From contig QULP01000004.1 in NCBI GenBank assembly GCA_003481745.1, forward strand, positions 124,001 to 188,000: a stretch of DNA of 64,000 bases, written 5' to 3'. The DNA is from Firmicutes bacterium OM04-13BH (GTDB lineage Bacteria > Bacillota > Clostridia > Lachnospirales > Lachnospiraceae). The translations under genes were made by a program, and so were the position numbers. Positions 36,286 to 46,046 of this stretch are shown in pieces (position 1 is the stretch's first letter; each line of letters opens with the position of its first letter). Below the pieces are notes generated by a model that saw only the letters and a list, made by a program, of their open reading frames with translations, did not search any database and had not been told where the DNA came from.

Positions 36286-39000
36286 CTACTCTAACGCCCC
36301 TTTTACTTTTTTGTGGGAAATGCACCGCTCCTCCCGATTGGCAAGTGCCTTCACCCTGCCTTCTAACAGAAGTTCCCTTCCTTTTTCATTTCTTGTATAC
36401 ACACAGTCATAATTTCCGATATACGGATGCATGCATTTTGCAAAACGTTCCGCATCCTCCTTCTTTTTCGAAAAACAATTTGGAATGGCATAGAAACCAT
36501 TCAGTCCTTTGTGTCCCTTCTTTTTCACAAGTATGTAACGCTGGTTGTCGATCACATCAAAAAATTCATTGACACACTGTGCGAACAACGCTTTATCCCT
36601 GCCGCTTCCACCGGACAGATAAATAATATGGTTATCCGGTCCGTTTGATTCTGTCTCAACTTTACAGTGTGTTTCTTCCAGAAGCTGTTGCTCCTCTAAT
36701 GCTTTGCGGATTCCATTTCCAAATGCCTTTAATCTTTTTAGCGGACTTCCCAACATGAAAATTTTCGGGAAACGTATCATAATTCCAGCCAGTCCGGCAG
36801 CAATGAAGAAGTAACAGGTTCCGGCCAGGATACCATTTTGGGACGCTGCAGCAACAATACCTGCCCCAATTGCCCCGATCAGACACAGAATTCCTGACAG
36901 GATCATTGTAAGAATCGCATCCCAGAAAACAACACTTGTGACAAATTTGTCTTTTACTTCTGTCTCATCCACAATATCCATTTTGTCATAGACTGCAAGT
37001 GCACTGTTCCAACGTTCTTTTAACGTATCGCGCTGCCCCGACATTTTCAGCATTTGTCTGTTAATCCTGTCAATATTCGTTTTATTAAATGGCGTTTTAA
37101 TAACTGACAACCGTTTCATTCCATTTTCAATCGTATTTTCTGTATAATGCAGACCGAGAAAATGTTCCATCCTTCGCTCCAGCATACTGTAATCTTCACT
37201 GATCTGATTGTCATCTGCCTTTAGCACTTCGTTCCACGGTCTTAAACAGACTAAATGCCAGATGTTACTTGTTTTTTCCGGATGTTCTTTCATCACACGG
37301 ATGGCACGCCCTCTCATCTGGTTGCTTAACATAAATGAGCCTACAAAGCTTGCAAGGATCAGGGAATTGATACAAGGAGAATCCCATCCTTCCCCTAACA
37401 GCGATTTTGTACCGATCAGCACCTGCATATAGCCTTTTGAGAAAATATCTGTTACCGCCCCTGTGAGAAAATGTGCATTTCCAACCGCTGTCACTTTAAG
37501 ATAATCTGTTTCAGAAAGATTTCCGATCCTGCTGAATGTAACTTTTCCGCTCATTCCGATCGCCTGCTCTAATGCTTCTCTTGCCTCTGCCGGAATGATC
37601 ACAATCGTTCCACAAAGCACCCCAAAACGGATTTGTTCGTTTTTCTTTTCATTGTCACGACGGAGCATCTCAAAAAACGGAAGCACTCCAAGTGAGTTAA
37701 CATCATATTCTGTATTTCCAATTGCTTTTTCATATTCTTTCCGGATGTAATCTGTCAAAACAAGCAGCCTCAAATCCTGACCGGATGCCTCATATTCATG
37801 GAACACAATATCACGGATGCTGTTACATTTTCCAAGGGAATTTGTGAGCATTTTTTCCACTGCCGCACTTTTCGTCATGACGACTTTTTTCTTTTCTATC
37901 AGACCGTCGGATTTTAAATCAGCAATTAGCAATTCACGATATGTCTTGTCACACAGGTATGAATCCACATCATCATACAAGAATCCCTGTAACAGACGCT
38001 CCATCCATTGCACATTCATGTCCGGTAATTTTTTTGCCCCCAAAAGCCTCTGTAATCTGGACGGAATTGCAATATTTTTGCTCTGTAAATAAATCAACAG
38101 TGATGCCAGATATGCCGGATTATCCAGAAGCAGATCATCTGAGAGCTGTCCACTGAACCCCTTATGGCTTCTTACGTACGTAAGGAACTGAGTATCCCGC
38201 ATGATTTTTTCTGTCATTGCTTTACTGCGTTCTTCAAAACGTCTGACTTCCTTCTCTTCTTCTTTTGTTGGATAGTTGAAGTAAACATAATCCTGATGCG
38301 GACAGAGGCTTCCCTCTTTTACGAGCTCCGGTATCGTAATCTCTTCATCGATCTCTCCACACATATTCATGTACCGCGTCCACATAGCCGGTGTGGAATC
38401 ATATGGTGGTGTTGCTGTCAAAGCGATGATTTTAAGGTTATTCACCTGTTTTTTGAATTCTTCTAATGCTTTCCACCATTCACTTCGCAAGTGGTGGCAT
38501 TCATCCAGACAGAGTACTTCGATCCCAGCCTCTTTCATCGTCCCAACCAGATCAAAACCGCTGTAATCTACTTCCTTTGTCTCTGTTTTCGCCGGGCACT
38601 CGTCTGTGCCTGTGCCACTATCCTCACCTGCATCTTCCTGTATTCCCTGAAATCTTGTCATGGCACTGTGTAATGCCTGATAGGTTGCAACCGTGATCGC
38701 CTTTGGCTGTTTTAAATTCTGTGAAAGATAATCTTCCCCCTGTATGCCCTCACATAAAAAAGCTTCCTCAATCCTTGCGATCCACTGCTCCCGGATCGTA
38801 ATGGATGGTGCCAAAATCAGTGCTTTTCCGTTCATCCTGCGGATCAGTTCAATTCCCAATGTCGTTTTCCCGGATCCGGGTGCCGCTACAATATGTATTT
38901 TTCCATCTGCCATGTACCTGTCTGCGTGTTCCAAAACCCTTGCCTGATACCTTCTCCATGTTCCTTTAAACTCTAAAATACCTTCGTAATTCATAATCAT
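36286..39000 (-). CDS. SF2 DEAD/DEAH helicase with C-terminal membrane anchor
   Basis: About 904 aa. Walker A AAPGSGKTTLG (about residue 45), motif II LDECHH, motif III ALTATPP, motif V-like GEGWDSP, motif VI NQMRGRAIR. Between the RecA-like halves lies a ~200-aa helical insert. After about residue 690 come two membrane helices (AILTMILSGILCLIGAIGAG; FFIAAGLAGIMIRF) and a ~150-aa C-terminal domain. A membrane-anchored SF2 helicase is unusual; type-III-restriction or defence helicases are the nearest theme. Start (39000 or 38994) follows GAGG. Confidence 0.8.
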   Translation of the reverse strand: MIMNYEGILEFKGTWRRYQARVLEHADRYMADGKIHIVAAPGSGKTTLGIELIRRMNGKALILAPSITIREQWIARIEEAFLCEGIQGEDYLSQNLKQPKAITVATYQALHSAMTRFQGIQEDAGEDSGTGTDECPAKTETKEVDYSGFDLVGTMKEAGIEVLCLDECHHLRSEWWKALEEFKKQVNNLKIIALTATPPYDSTPAMWTRYMNMCGEIDEEITIPELVKEGSLCPHQDYVYFNYPTKEEEKEVRRFEERSKAMTEKIMRDTQFLTYVRSHKGFSGQLSDDLLLDNPAYLASLLIYLQSKNIAIPSRLQRLLGAKKLPDMNVQWMERLLQGFLYDDVDSYLCDKTYRELLIADLKSDGLIEKKKVVMTKSAAVEKMLTNSLGKCNSIRDIVFHEYEASGQDLRLLVLTDYIRKEYEKAIGNTEYDVNSLGVLPFFEMLRRDNEKKNEQIRFGVLCGTIVIIPAEAREALEQAIGMSGKVTFSRIGNLSETDYLKVTAVGNAHFLTGAVTDIFSKGYMQVLIGTKSLLGEGWDSPCINSLILASFVGSFMLSNQMRGRAIRVMKEHPEKTSNIWHLVCLRPWNEVLKADDNQISEDYSMLERRMEHFLGLHYTENTIENGMKRLSVIKTPFNKTNIDRINRQMLKMSGQRDTLKERWNSALAVYDKMDIVDETEVKDKFVTSVVFWDAILTMILSGILCLIGAIGAGIVAAASQNGILAGTCYFFIAAGLAGIMIRFPKIFMLGSPLKRLKAFGNGIRKALEEQQLLEETHCKVETESNGPDNHIIYLSGGSGRDKALFAQCVNEFFDVIDNQRYILVKKKGHKGLNGFYAIPNCFSKKKEDAERFAKCMHPYIGNYDCVYTRNEKGRELLLEGRVKALANREERCISHKKVKGALE

Positions 39001-39252
39001 CCATTTTCCTCTGCTTATTCCACTTTTTCTGTGGTCTGTAACTATTATATACAACTGCCAATTTTCTTACAAGAAAGATTCCGTGTCCAATAAGAAGTAT
39101 GCCTATGTTGGGATATTTAAATCATTCTGCATCCTCAAAGCAAATGAATTTAAATAGAATTTCAGGTGTGCCTGTGATAAAATATTAATAAGTTTAACAA
39201 CTGAAATTTGACTGTATCATTTTGTTCATCAAATTTATTATTCATAAGGTGT

Positions 39253-40368
39253 CTATTTTGATCCTAAGAAGAAATGAATTTTAGGTCTTGTATATTCATC
39301 AAACTGATCTTCTGTCTCTGTATCAAATGAACAAGACAAACTGATAGGCGCATCCTGATCATAGAAACGGAAACTCTTATAAAATGTCCCATTTAGAAAT
39401 TCATCTTTAAATTGTTGTGGAATAGCCTGATAAGATAATATCTCAGGATTAGATACGGATACATTTAAATTCTCAAAAGACTTTTGTAATGTCGCAAAAT
39501 CTTTTTCTGTCTGCATTAAATTCTCTTCTAAACTCTTATTAATATCCACACCTTCTACATATGAGATATTGATGATAGTACCACTATTATTGACTTGAAC
39601 ATGAACATAACAATCAGTAGCACCTGAATCTCTTAAATATCCCATAACAGTATAACTTGATCTACTACGTAATTCATTTGGATTGTCTGCATGTACTCTT
39701 ACACATACAGGTTCTAATGCCTTTTTTACTATTTCTACTTGTTTTGCAGAAGCTGCAATTCTTTGATCCATTGCCTGCTTTCCTTTTATATATTGAGGTA
39801 TATAAGTACCGACTACAATAAGTATTGGGATAACTGCAAAGGCAATGAGTTGTTTTTTTATATCAGGAATAGGGATTCTATAAGCATGTGCCATGTTCTC
39901 GGCATTACTTCCTGCTTCAGATAACATATCTATAGATGTAGAGACTGTACTTACTGCACCAGCCACCTGCATAGCACTTCCTATATTCTTTGCAGTATCA
40001 TTATCACTTTCTTTAAGGAATCGACCAACAGCTTGTGACGCCAAAGCAGCAGATACCTCTTTAGAATAATCTGTTTCTGACTGTTTCACATTTAATCTAC
40101 CTATAAGAGATTTCCATTTCTTACCGTTCATTCCAAACTTAGGGGCAAGTGCACAGAAACAGAATATAATAACATATATAATGACAAATCCTAATGCAGT
40201 AAACATCCCTGTAGGCTGAAAACCTTTGTTTTGGAATACTAAATCATCTATCATCTCTAATGGTACTATTAATGCACATTGTACAAATGAAAAGATGAGT
40301 GCAACCACTGCAATCTTTGGATATATACAATATCTTTGAATCATTTTTTTCTCTTTATTGTTAATCAT
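39253..40368 (-). CDS. Membrane protein of unknown function
   Basis: 371 aa from MINNKEKKMIQRY (GAGGTG upstream). Two N-terminal helices (VVALIFSFVQCALIVPLEM; LGFVIIYVIIFCFCALA), a soluble Ala/Ser-rich region (about 95-175), a third helix (LIAFAVIPILIVVGTYIPQYI) and a ~170-aa outer or cytosolic C-terminal domain. No family recognised. IME1 cargo between the helicase and a DUF3592-like gene. Confidence 0.65.
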   Translation of the reverse strand: MINNKEKKMIQRYCIYPKIAVVALIFSFVQCALIVPLEMIDDLVFQNKGFQPTGMFTALGFVIIYVIIFCFCALAPKFGMNGKKWKSLIGRLNVKQSETDYSKEVSAALASQAVGRFLKESDNDTAKNIGSAMQVAGAVSTVSTSIDMLSEAGSNAENMAHAYRIPIPDIKKQLIAFAVIPILIVVGTYIPQYIKGKQAMDQRIAASAKQVEIVKKALEPVCVRVHADNPNELRSRSSYTVMGYLRDSGATDCYVHVQVNNSGTIINISYVEGVDINKSLEENLMQTEKDFATLQKSFENLNVSVSNPEILSYQAIPQQFKDEFLNGTFYKSFRFYDQDAPISLSCSFDTETEDQFDEYTRPKIHFFLGSK

Positions 40369-40377
40369 GGATATCAC

Positions 40378-40632
40378 CTCTGTTTCTAGTATAACTTATT
40401 TTTGAATGAAAAAAGAGCGATATTTTGCTCTTACTATATTTGTTTCTTAACTAAAAGGAAATTACGAATATTTTGATGTTTAATACCATACTCAAGTTTG
40501 ATTGTATCATGGTTCATCCTTGACCCGTTAGAGGGCAACGCATTTAATCCGAACAGCTCATTTAAAATAATATTATTCCTTTATAATTCTACAAACTTGA
40601 ATTTTGTCTGATTACCAATTATCTTTTGTAAT
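40378..40632. other. Intergenic region with repeated motif and possible remnant frame
   Basis: The minus strand reads NELFGLNALPSNGSRMNHDTIK... to a stop at 40434 without a good start. The word AAATTCAAGTTTG-Y-AGAAT at about 40583-40602 recurs upstream of the next gene (about 41192-41210), suggesting a shared promoter or duplication end. Confidence 0.35.
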
Positions 40633-41160
40633 TTATAGCTGCATCAAAAAGAATACCAATACACTCAAGAGTATCGTTACTATTCCCATTATGATAAACA
40701 TCATGGAAGTAAAACTTTTTGAAATTGGTCTATCAACATAGCACTTTTTAGGATTGTTTGGATTATAATAAACTGTCATCTTACTGTTGATAGGCCACAA
40801 CTGCTCTGCAAGTTGACGCAAATTTGCAATGGATCCAGTTTTTACATGTAGCCAGCCTTTTTCATCTTCATAGACTTCTGATTTCACCGGTACGGGTACT
40901 CCAGATATTTGCGTTGTTTTAATTCCACAAAATATTTTCTTTGTTTTATAACAAGTTCCATTCACAAAGTACTCCACGATTGGATACACCCTTCCATTTC
41001 CCGGAAACCCATATTGTTTAACAATACCGTCTGTCTGCTTTGTACACAATTGATTCTGTCTTTTTACAATGATATTGAAAGTAACTCCTAGTAAAACCAA
41101 TATTACACCAAGACCTCCAACTGTCATCAATTCTAACCATGCAATTTGTATTTCTGTCAT
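40633..41160 (-). CDS. DUF3592-like membrane protein
   Basis: 175 aa with a helix at each end (VGGLGVILVLLGVTFNIIV; MMFIIMGIVTILLSVLVFFLM) and a soluble beta domain between, containing VYPIVEYFVNGTCY and MTVYYNPNNPKKCYVDRP, the typical DUF3592 hallmarks. Role unknown; IME1 cargo. Confidence 0.7.
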   Translation of the reverse strand: MTEIQIAWLELMTVGGLGVILVLLGVTFNIIVKRQNQLCTKQTDGIVKQYGFPGNGRVYPIVEYFVNGTCYKTKKIFCGIKTTQISGVPVPVKSEVYEDEKGWLHVKTGSIANLRQLAEQLWPINSKMTVYYNPNNPKKCYVDRPISKSFTSMMFIIMGIVTILLSVLVFFLMQL

Positions 41161-41418
41161 AGTTTCATCACCTCAAATTCCAGTTTTCTTGATTCTGCAA
41201 ACTTGAATTTGTAATTACATTCCATACATATTGGCATTCTTTACAATCACTCTATCTCCTTTTTCTAATTGTTCCTTAGAAACTCCTCTTAACCCAAGTC
41301 CAACATGTTCTGTTTTATATCCACAACCATTTGATTTTCGTTCTTTTGTATGTATATCGATGTTAGTAATTATAGTCTCTAATACACCTCCCATAATAAT
41401 CTTTGTTTTTCTCTTGTT

Positions 41419-41794
41419 AACTCGCTTTTTCTCACATTTTCATTTTTTCATAGAGATTACTTCTAAGTCTATGTCATTCCCCTTGGCCATAAATCATGGA
41501 TATACGGATGTTTAGGGTACACAAAACAAGACGTCGTCTTATTCTGCTATGATCGGCCTCTCTTCCCCAACTCCTTACGGCAGCCTAACCTCCCATATCA
41601 TACGGGATCTCCTATAACTTCAGGGTCCTTAATTCCTTCGTTCTGCTTATCCATAAAGGGGTGTCATGATGCTCCATTGCTGAGTCTCTGCTCTGATGGT
41701 AAAAAATCTGACTTGGCTCTTTATGTTTATGAAATTCTTCTGTTTCTTTCAGCACCTTGCGGCGGACGTCTCCTGAATCTCACAGTTGATCTTC
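41419..41794 (-). ncRNA. Candidate bridge-RNA region of the IS110 element
   Basis: This noncoding end contains no frame and lies 3' of the transposase. Work on IS110/IS1111 elements shows a bridge RNA transcribed from the long noncoding end; I infer its location from that rule only and have not folded it. Confidence 0.35.
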
Positions 41795-43072
41795 TTATGC
41801 TGCCTGTGGCTGCCTGTGAATGTCAGAAAGCATCTTCTGCGCATCATAGGTCACTCCATTTGCAAGGATGGCATAAAAGACTCGTATCAGCTTACAGCTG
41901 ATTGCAATCACGGATTGTTTCTTCTTGAGCGGATTGTTCGCTCTTGTCGTGTAATACTCATGCAATGACTTAAACTCTGGATTCGTAGCTATCAGCGGAA
42001 TCGCTGCATTGAACAGTACTGCCCGCAGCTTACTCCGCCCTCTTTTACTTATGGTCGTCTGTCCTTTGTGCTTTCCAGAGCTGTTCTCCCGTAATGAGAG
42101 TCCTGCCAGCTTTTGTATCTGTCTGGGTGATTCGAAACGCCTCACATCACCCACTTCTGCCAGAAATCCGGCTACCGTGATCACTCCTATACCTTTGATG
42201 GCAAGCATCTGCTCGCTTTCGGGTATCTTCCTGCACAACTTTTCTATCTCCTCTATAACGGCGTCAAGCTGTGCCTTTTTGTATTCGTAATCCTCGAGCA
42301 ATAGCTTCATTTCATACTGGGCAGCCGAAGAGCCTTTCTTTAAGCCAATGCTGCGTTTTGCTGTCTCACACAGGGTCGTTGCCCTTTTCATTCCTACAGC
42401 CCTAAGCTTTGCATCTCGCCAGATTTGATTGATTTTCTCGGCTCCCAGTTCCACGATTGCTTCCGGAGTACAAACTTTCTTTAGAAGCAGCATACTGCTC
42501 TGTGCTTCATAGTCCCCAAACACATCTGTGTACTCGGGAAAATATATGGCGAACCATCTGGCAAATCGGTTTTTGATCTGGGTCATCTCCCTGATGAGTC
42601 TCTTACGATTGGTCACCATAATTCTTAAATCAGCATACACACCATCCGGTGTATACGGTGCAGAATACCGGCCCTCGGTAACCAGCTTTGCGATCACCTT
42701 CGGATCCTTCCTGTCATTCTTGCTTTGGCTGTTGTCATCCAGTTCCTTGGTCTGCTTTACCGCATAAGGGTTAACCATAACCAGGAGGATGCCCTCATCC
42801 TCAAGATAAGCGCCAAGATCAAACCAGTAATGACCTGTCGGCTCGATACCTACGATAACATCTGACTTTCTGTACTTGTCCTGTAAACGCTGCATCCATG
42901 CTTTAAAGGCTTCAAAACCTTCTCTGCTGTTGCTGAATGTAAAGACTTTCCCAAGTTCAATGCCTCTCCAGTCAAATGCTCTGGCATACTGTGTCGTACT
43001 TCCGATATCAATTCCAACTACCAAAGTTGATTCTTTTACTTGATTGATTTTTTCATTCTGCTTATAATTCAT
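41795..43072 (-). CDS. IS110-family transposase (DEDD recombinase)
   Basis: 425 aa. N-terminal RuvC-like DEDD domain with first Asp in VVGIDIGSTTQ and Glu in VIVGIEPTGHYW. C-terminal Tnp domain with AIKGIGVITVAGFLAEVG, the helix-hairpin region, and RGRSKLRAVLFNAA carrying the conserved Ser. Full length, no breaks; probably active recently. Confidence 0.93.
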   Translation of the reverse strand: MNYKQNEKINQVKESTLVVGIDIGSTTQYARAFDWRGIELGKVFTFSNSREGFEAFKAWMQRLQDKYRKSDVIVGIEPTGHYWFDLGAYLEDEGILLVMVNPYAVKQTKELDDNSQSKNDRKDPKVIAKLVTEGRYSAPYTPDGVYADLRIMVTNRKRLIREMTQIKNRFARWFAIYFPEYTDVFGDYEAQSSMLLLKKVCTPEAIVELGAEKINQIWRDAKLRAVGMKRATTLCETAKRSIGLKKGSSAAQYEMKLLLEDYEYKKAQLDAVIEEIEKLCRKIPESEQMLAIKGIGVITVAGFLAEVGDVRRFESPRQIQKLAGLSLRENSSGKHKGQTTISKRGRSKLRAVLFNAAIPLIATNPEFKSLHEYYTTRANNPLKKKQSVIAISCKLIRVFYAILANGVTYDAQKMLSDIHRQPQAA

Positions 43073-43476
43073 TTGTGGGTGTCTCCTTTGAACGATGATT
43101 TGTCAACCGGCCAGTTAACAATCATTATTCTATAGGTGGCACTCATTTTTTGCAAACCGGTTATTTGTTACTTAACAGGAATGCTCCATTTGTTTTATAA
43201 ACACACGCATTTTCTCCTTCTCTACACATTCCTGTTGATATGTTTCCTGTGACAACTGTTCCACCCCCCATAATTGTAAATACATCATCAATAATCAATT
43301 CAAAGTCTTCTTTTAAACATAATGGAACATCTAATCTGTTCATATACTCTTTTTCTCGCTCTTTTTTGCTTTTACCAAATAATCCCATAGTGTTTCTCCT
43401 TTATAACTTCTAATTTGTTGCTCAAATCATATCACATTTTCAAACATATCTCAATTCCAATTGTCTCTGCCCCCAT

Positions 43477-43650
43477 CTATTGCATTGCCTTTCGGCTTGC
43501 TTCTGTAACCAGCATCCGGTTAATCTTTTCTTGCATGGTTTCCTTTGCATCTTCATTGAAATGATAGCGGACAACATATACTGTCTGCCCGATTTTCTTT
43601 GTAAATGTGTTTCCCTCTGTTTTTTTATTCATCATTTTTTCCATAATCAT
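43477..43650 (-). CDS. tnpW: TnpW-like transposon-encoded protein (IME1)
   Basis: 57 aa starting MIMEKMMNKKTEGNTFTKKI. The segment IGQTVYVVRYHFNEDAKETMQEKI matches the short TnpW family and aligns with the IME2 product at 51929. It sits in the same place in both elements, between the iteron region and the left end. Confidence 0.7.
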   Translation of the reverse strand: MIMEKMMNKKTEGNTFTKKIGQTVYVVRYHFNEDAKETMQEKINRMLVTEASRKAMQ

Positions 43651-43734
43651 CTATTTCCTTTCTTTCCTGTGCCCGACAGAGAGAGGTTTGCTTCTGTCCC
43701 TGCCGGGAGTTTATCGGCACGCTGACAACGCAAG

Positions 43735-43889
43735 TGTCAACATAGGGTTTGAAACTTTTTTCGGGTAGTTATTTCTGTTTTCCAAAATACTATTGAAAAG
43801 TTTTTTGAATGTTCTTGTTGACACCTGTTAAAAAGTAGCTGAAACACCGGTAAATACAAAGGATTTTGGTGTCAACAAAAATGTCAACA
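43735..43889. repeat. Iteron-like TGTCAACA repeats (IME1)
   Basis: TGTCAACA occurs at 43735-43742, 43870-43877 and 43882-43889 (last two 12 bp apart) and inverted (TGTTGACA) at 43816-43823, in the gap between VapE and TnpW. A plausible replication origin for the element's primase/helicase. Confidence 0.55.
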
Positions 43890-43932
43890 AGCAGTAAATT
43901 TCCGGGTAATCAGTAGCCTTTCGGCATCAAAA

Positions 43933-45372
43933 TCAGCCTTTCTCTCTGTCGGGCAGATCAAATGGCAGCTCCAACTGTTCTGCTTTCGTCAGCTTTGTAA
44001 ATCCATCTTTATCCGGTTCGTTGCCACCCTCTTCTTCTGCTCCTTCCCTGATCCAGCTTCTCTGTCTGCCATATCCTTCCTTTGAAAATCTGTGGACTCC
44101 GGCTCTCTTCCAGCCAGTGATCTGCGTATCCATAATGGAACAGATCTCATTTGTCTCGAATTTTTTCGGCTCCCGGTCAAAATGGTCAAAGGCTTCTTTC
44201 CAGATCTGGACGGAACATACATGACTACCTTTATAAGCGTCCAGCCAGCCTTGTATCATTCCTGCCATCGTATCTTCCTGTGTGAACTGTTTTCGGTATT
44301 CACTGATCTCCTGCTCCATTTCCTTTGAGAACTTCAACAGGCTGCTCTTATTCTCCGTTGACCAGTAGATTTCCATTACTTCTGCCCACAACTGGTCAAA
44401 ATAGGATCTGGCTTCTTTTTCATCATCGAGGATATGCTTCTCTGCCTTACTGCTGTCTATAGCAATCGGCAGGAACCGTCTTGCCCCGGTACGGTCAAAA
44501 GGAATGAACTGCCTTGTGTTCGTTGAACCTGCAAAGATACACTGACGCTTCCGGTCTTCCTCATATTTATCATAAGGGTTCCGGTAAGTGTCTTTCTGTC
44601 TGGTCAGGAATGACTTGATTTCCTCATTGCTCTTTGCACTGATTGCAGCAATCATCTCCGACATTTCCATAATCCAGTGTCCCCGGAGATGCTCGTATAT
44701 CTTACTGTCATTCAACTGCTTCAGATCATCAGAAAACCAGTCATCGTTCAATGCAAGAAAACGGAAAAATGTGGATTTTCCGGCTCCCTGCTGACCTACC
44801 AGACAAAGCATTTCATCTGCTTTACAACCGGGGCGGTAGATTCTGCTTAATGCTTCCATCAGGAAGTGCTTCACAACCTCATAGACAAAATCCGAAGCAT
44901 CTGCCCCCATATACCGTTGCAGAACATAACGGATTCTCTCCTGCCCGTCCCACTCCAGTTGTTCCAGATACTCACAGATCGGGTGGTATGCCCGGCTGTT
45001 GGCTTCTATGCGAAGTGCCTTATCCATACATTTTTCACTTGTGAGTTTGTAATAGCGTTCAAAGAAATAGTAGAAATAAGTCCTGCCATCATCATCCAGC
45101 TTGCAGACTTCCTCATTCCACCAGAGTTTTTTTACAATATCAATCCTGCCTGTCAGCTTGTTGTATTTCATACTCTCACGCACAAGCGGATCATTTCTCA
45201 GCACAACCATATAATTTCCAACCGTTGCTTTCGCAGTTCCTTTCTGTGTATATTCCAGCATCTGTTTCACTTCATCGACTTTGCTTTTATCTACCATCCG
45301 GAACATTTCTTTCATGGCATCTTTCTGTTCTTTTGTGGCGATCTCCTTTATCTTCTCTTTCGCATTGCTCAA
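43933..45372 (-). CDS. VapE-family helicase (IME1)
   Basis: 479 aa virulence-associated-E-type ATPase: Walker A GQQGAGKSTFFRFLAL (about residue 193), Walker B-like HWIMEMSEMIA, arginine-rich RQCIFAGSTNTRQFIPFDRTGARRF. Partner of the CHC2 primase encoded just upstream, whose gene it overlaps by 86 nt in another frame. Likely replicates the excised element. Paralogue in IME2 at 52333. Confidence 0.85.
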   Translation of the reverse strand: MSNAKEKIKEIATKEQKDAMKEMFRMVDKSKVDEVKQMLEYTQKGTAKATVGNYMVVLRNDPLVRESMKYNKLTGRIDIVKKLWWNEEVCKLDDDGRTYFYYFFERYYKLTSEKCMDKALRIEANSRAYHPICEYLEQLEWDGQERIRYVLQRYMGADASDFVYEVVKHFLMEALSRIYRPGCKADEMLCLVGQQGAGKSTFFRFLALNDDWFSDDLKQLNDSKIYEHLRGHWIMEMSEMIAAISAKSNEEIKSFLTRQKDTYRNPYDKYEEDRKRQCIFAGSTNTRQFIPFDRTGARRFLPIAIDSSKAEKHILDDEKEARSYFDQLWAEVMEIYWSTENKSSLLKFSKEMEQEISEYRKQFTQEDTMAGMIQGWLDAYKGSHVCSVQIWKEAFDHFDREPKKFETNEICSIMDTQITGWKRAGVHRFSKEGYGRQRSWIREGAEEEGGNEPDKDGFTKLTKAEQLELPFDLPDREKG

Positions 45373-45940
45373 TCCGCTCCACCTCCTTCCATTTTTCTTT
45401 TACAAGTGCTTCCTTATCTGCCCTGTCCCCAAAGAGCAGGATATCCAGATAATACTCAACAACTGACAACTCCCTGAGAGCAGTCATAAACTTTTCATGC
45501 CATTCTTCTGTCCGTGTTTTTGGTGCATACTGTTCTTTCCATTCCAGAAGCAGGCTCAGATAATCCAGATAGGCTCTCAGGCATCTCAGATGTTTTTTCT
45601 GCCAAAGTTCTTCTGGTGTCGGCTCTGGCTTTTTTGCTGAAACGCTTCTCCTGTTCTGCGGTGATCCCCTGTCCCTGCCGGAATAAGGAATCCCAAAATC
45701 ATCTGCCAGCTTCATGGCTGCATCTTTCAATCCAATGTCAAACAGTTGTGCCGTAAAATCAATGGCATCTCCTGTACAGCCACACCCGAAACAATAATAT
45801 CTCCGGTCAACTTTCATGCTGGGTGATTTGTCATTATGGAAAATGCAGCGGATCAGTCCGCTCCTGTTGGGCTTTAACCCATACCTCTCCGCAGCCTGCC
45901 GGACGGTCACATTCTGTTTTACTTCATCAAATAATCCCAA
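45287..45940 (-). CDS. CHC2 zinc-finger primase fragment-type protein (IME1)
   Basis: 217 aa. N-terminal CHC2 zinc finger: CIFHNDKSPSMKV and YYCFGCGCTGDAIDF. The C-terminal half is helical and charged; there is no Toprim catalytic domain, as is usual for the short primase-like protein paired with VapE in these elements. Confidence 0.82.
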   Translation of the reverse strand: MGLFDEVKQNVTVRQAAERYGLKPNRSGLIRCIFHNDKSPSMKVDRRYYCFGCGCTGDAIDFTAQLFDIGLKDAAMKLADDFGIPYSGRDRGSPQNRRSVSAKKPEPTPEELWQKKHLRCLRAYLDYLSLLLEWKEQYAPKTRTEEWHEKFMTALRELSVVEYYLDILLFGDRADKEALVKEKWKEVERIEQCEREDKGDRHKRTERCHERNVPDGR

Positions 45941-46046
45941 TTCGTTTCCTCTCTTTCTTAAATCTGCTTCCCAAATCTGGGAAGCAAGTTTTCACAAAAA
46001 ACAAAAAAGCACTTTGTCCTGTCCTTACGGAATCAACAAAATGCCC

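Larger units (their letters stand above)
41414..43169 (-). mobile_element. IS110-family insertion sequence
   Basis: A ~1.75-kb insertion flanked by the 5-bp word TTGTT (41414-41418 and 43165-43169) that occurs once in the reconstructed target gene. It encodes one DEDD transposase and has a 376-bp noncoding segment on the 3' side of it, the layout of IS1111-like members. Confidence 0.75.
41215..43388 (-). pseudogene. EF-Tu-domain-2-like gene interrupted by IS110 element
   Basis: N-terminal part 43388-43165 (MGLFGKSKKEREKEY... FTIMGGGTVVTGNISTG) and C-terminal part 41418-41215 (ETIITNIDIHTKERK... HVGLGLRGVSKEQLEKGDRV). Joined at the shared AACAA, it reads ...LLSNKRKTKIIMGG... and gives a ~140-aa protein with the beta-barrel signature of translation-factor domain 2 (GTVVTG ... 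LRG ... GD). No GTPase domain. Function unknown. Confidence 0.75.
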
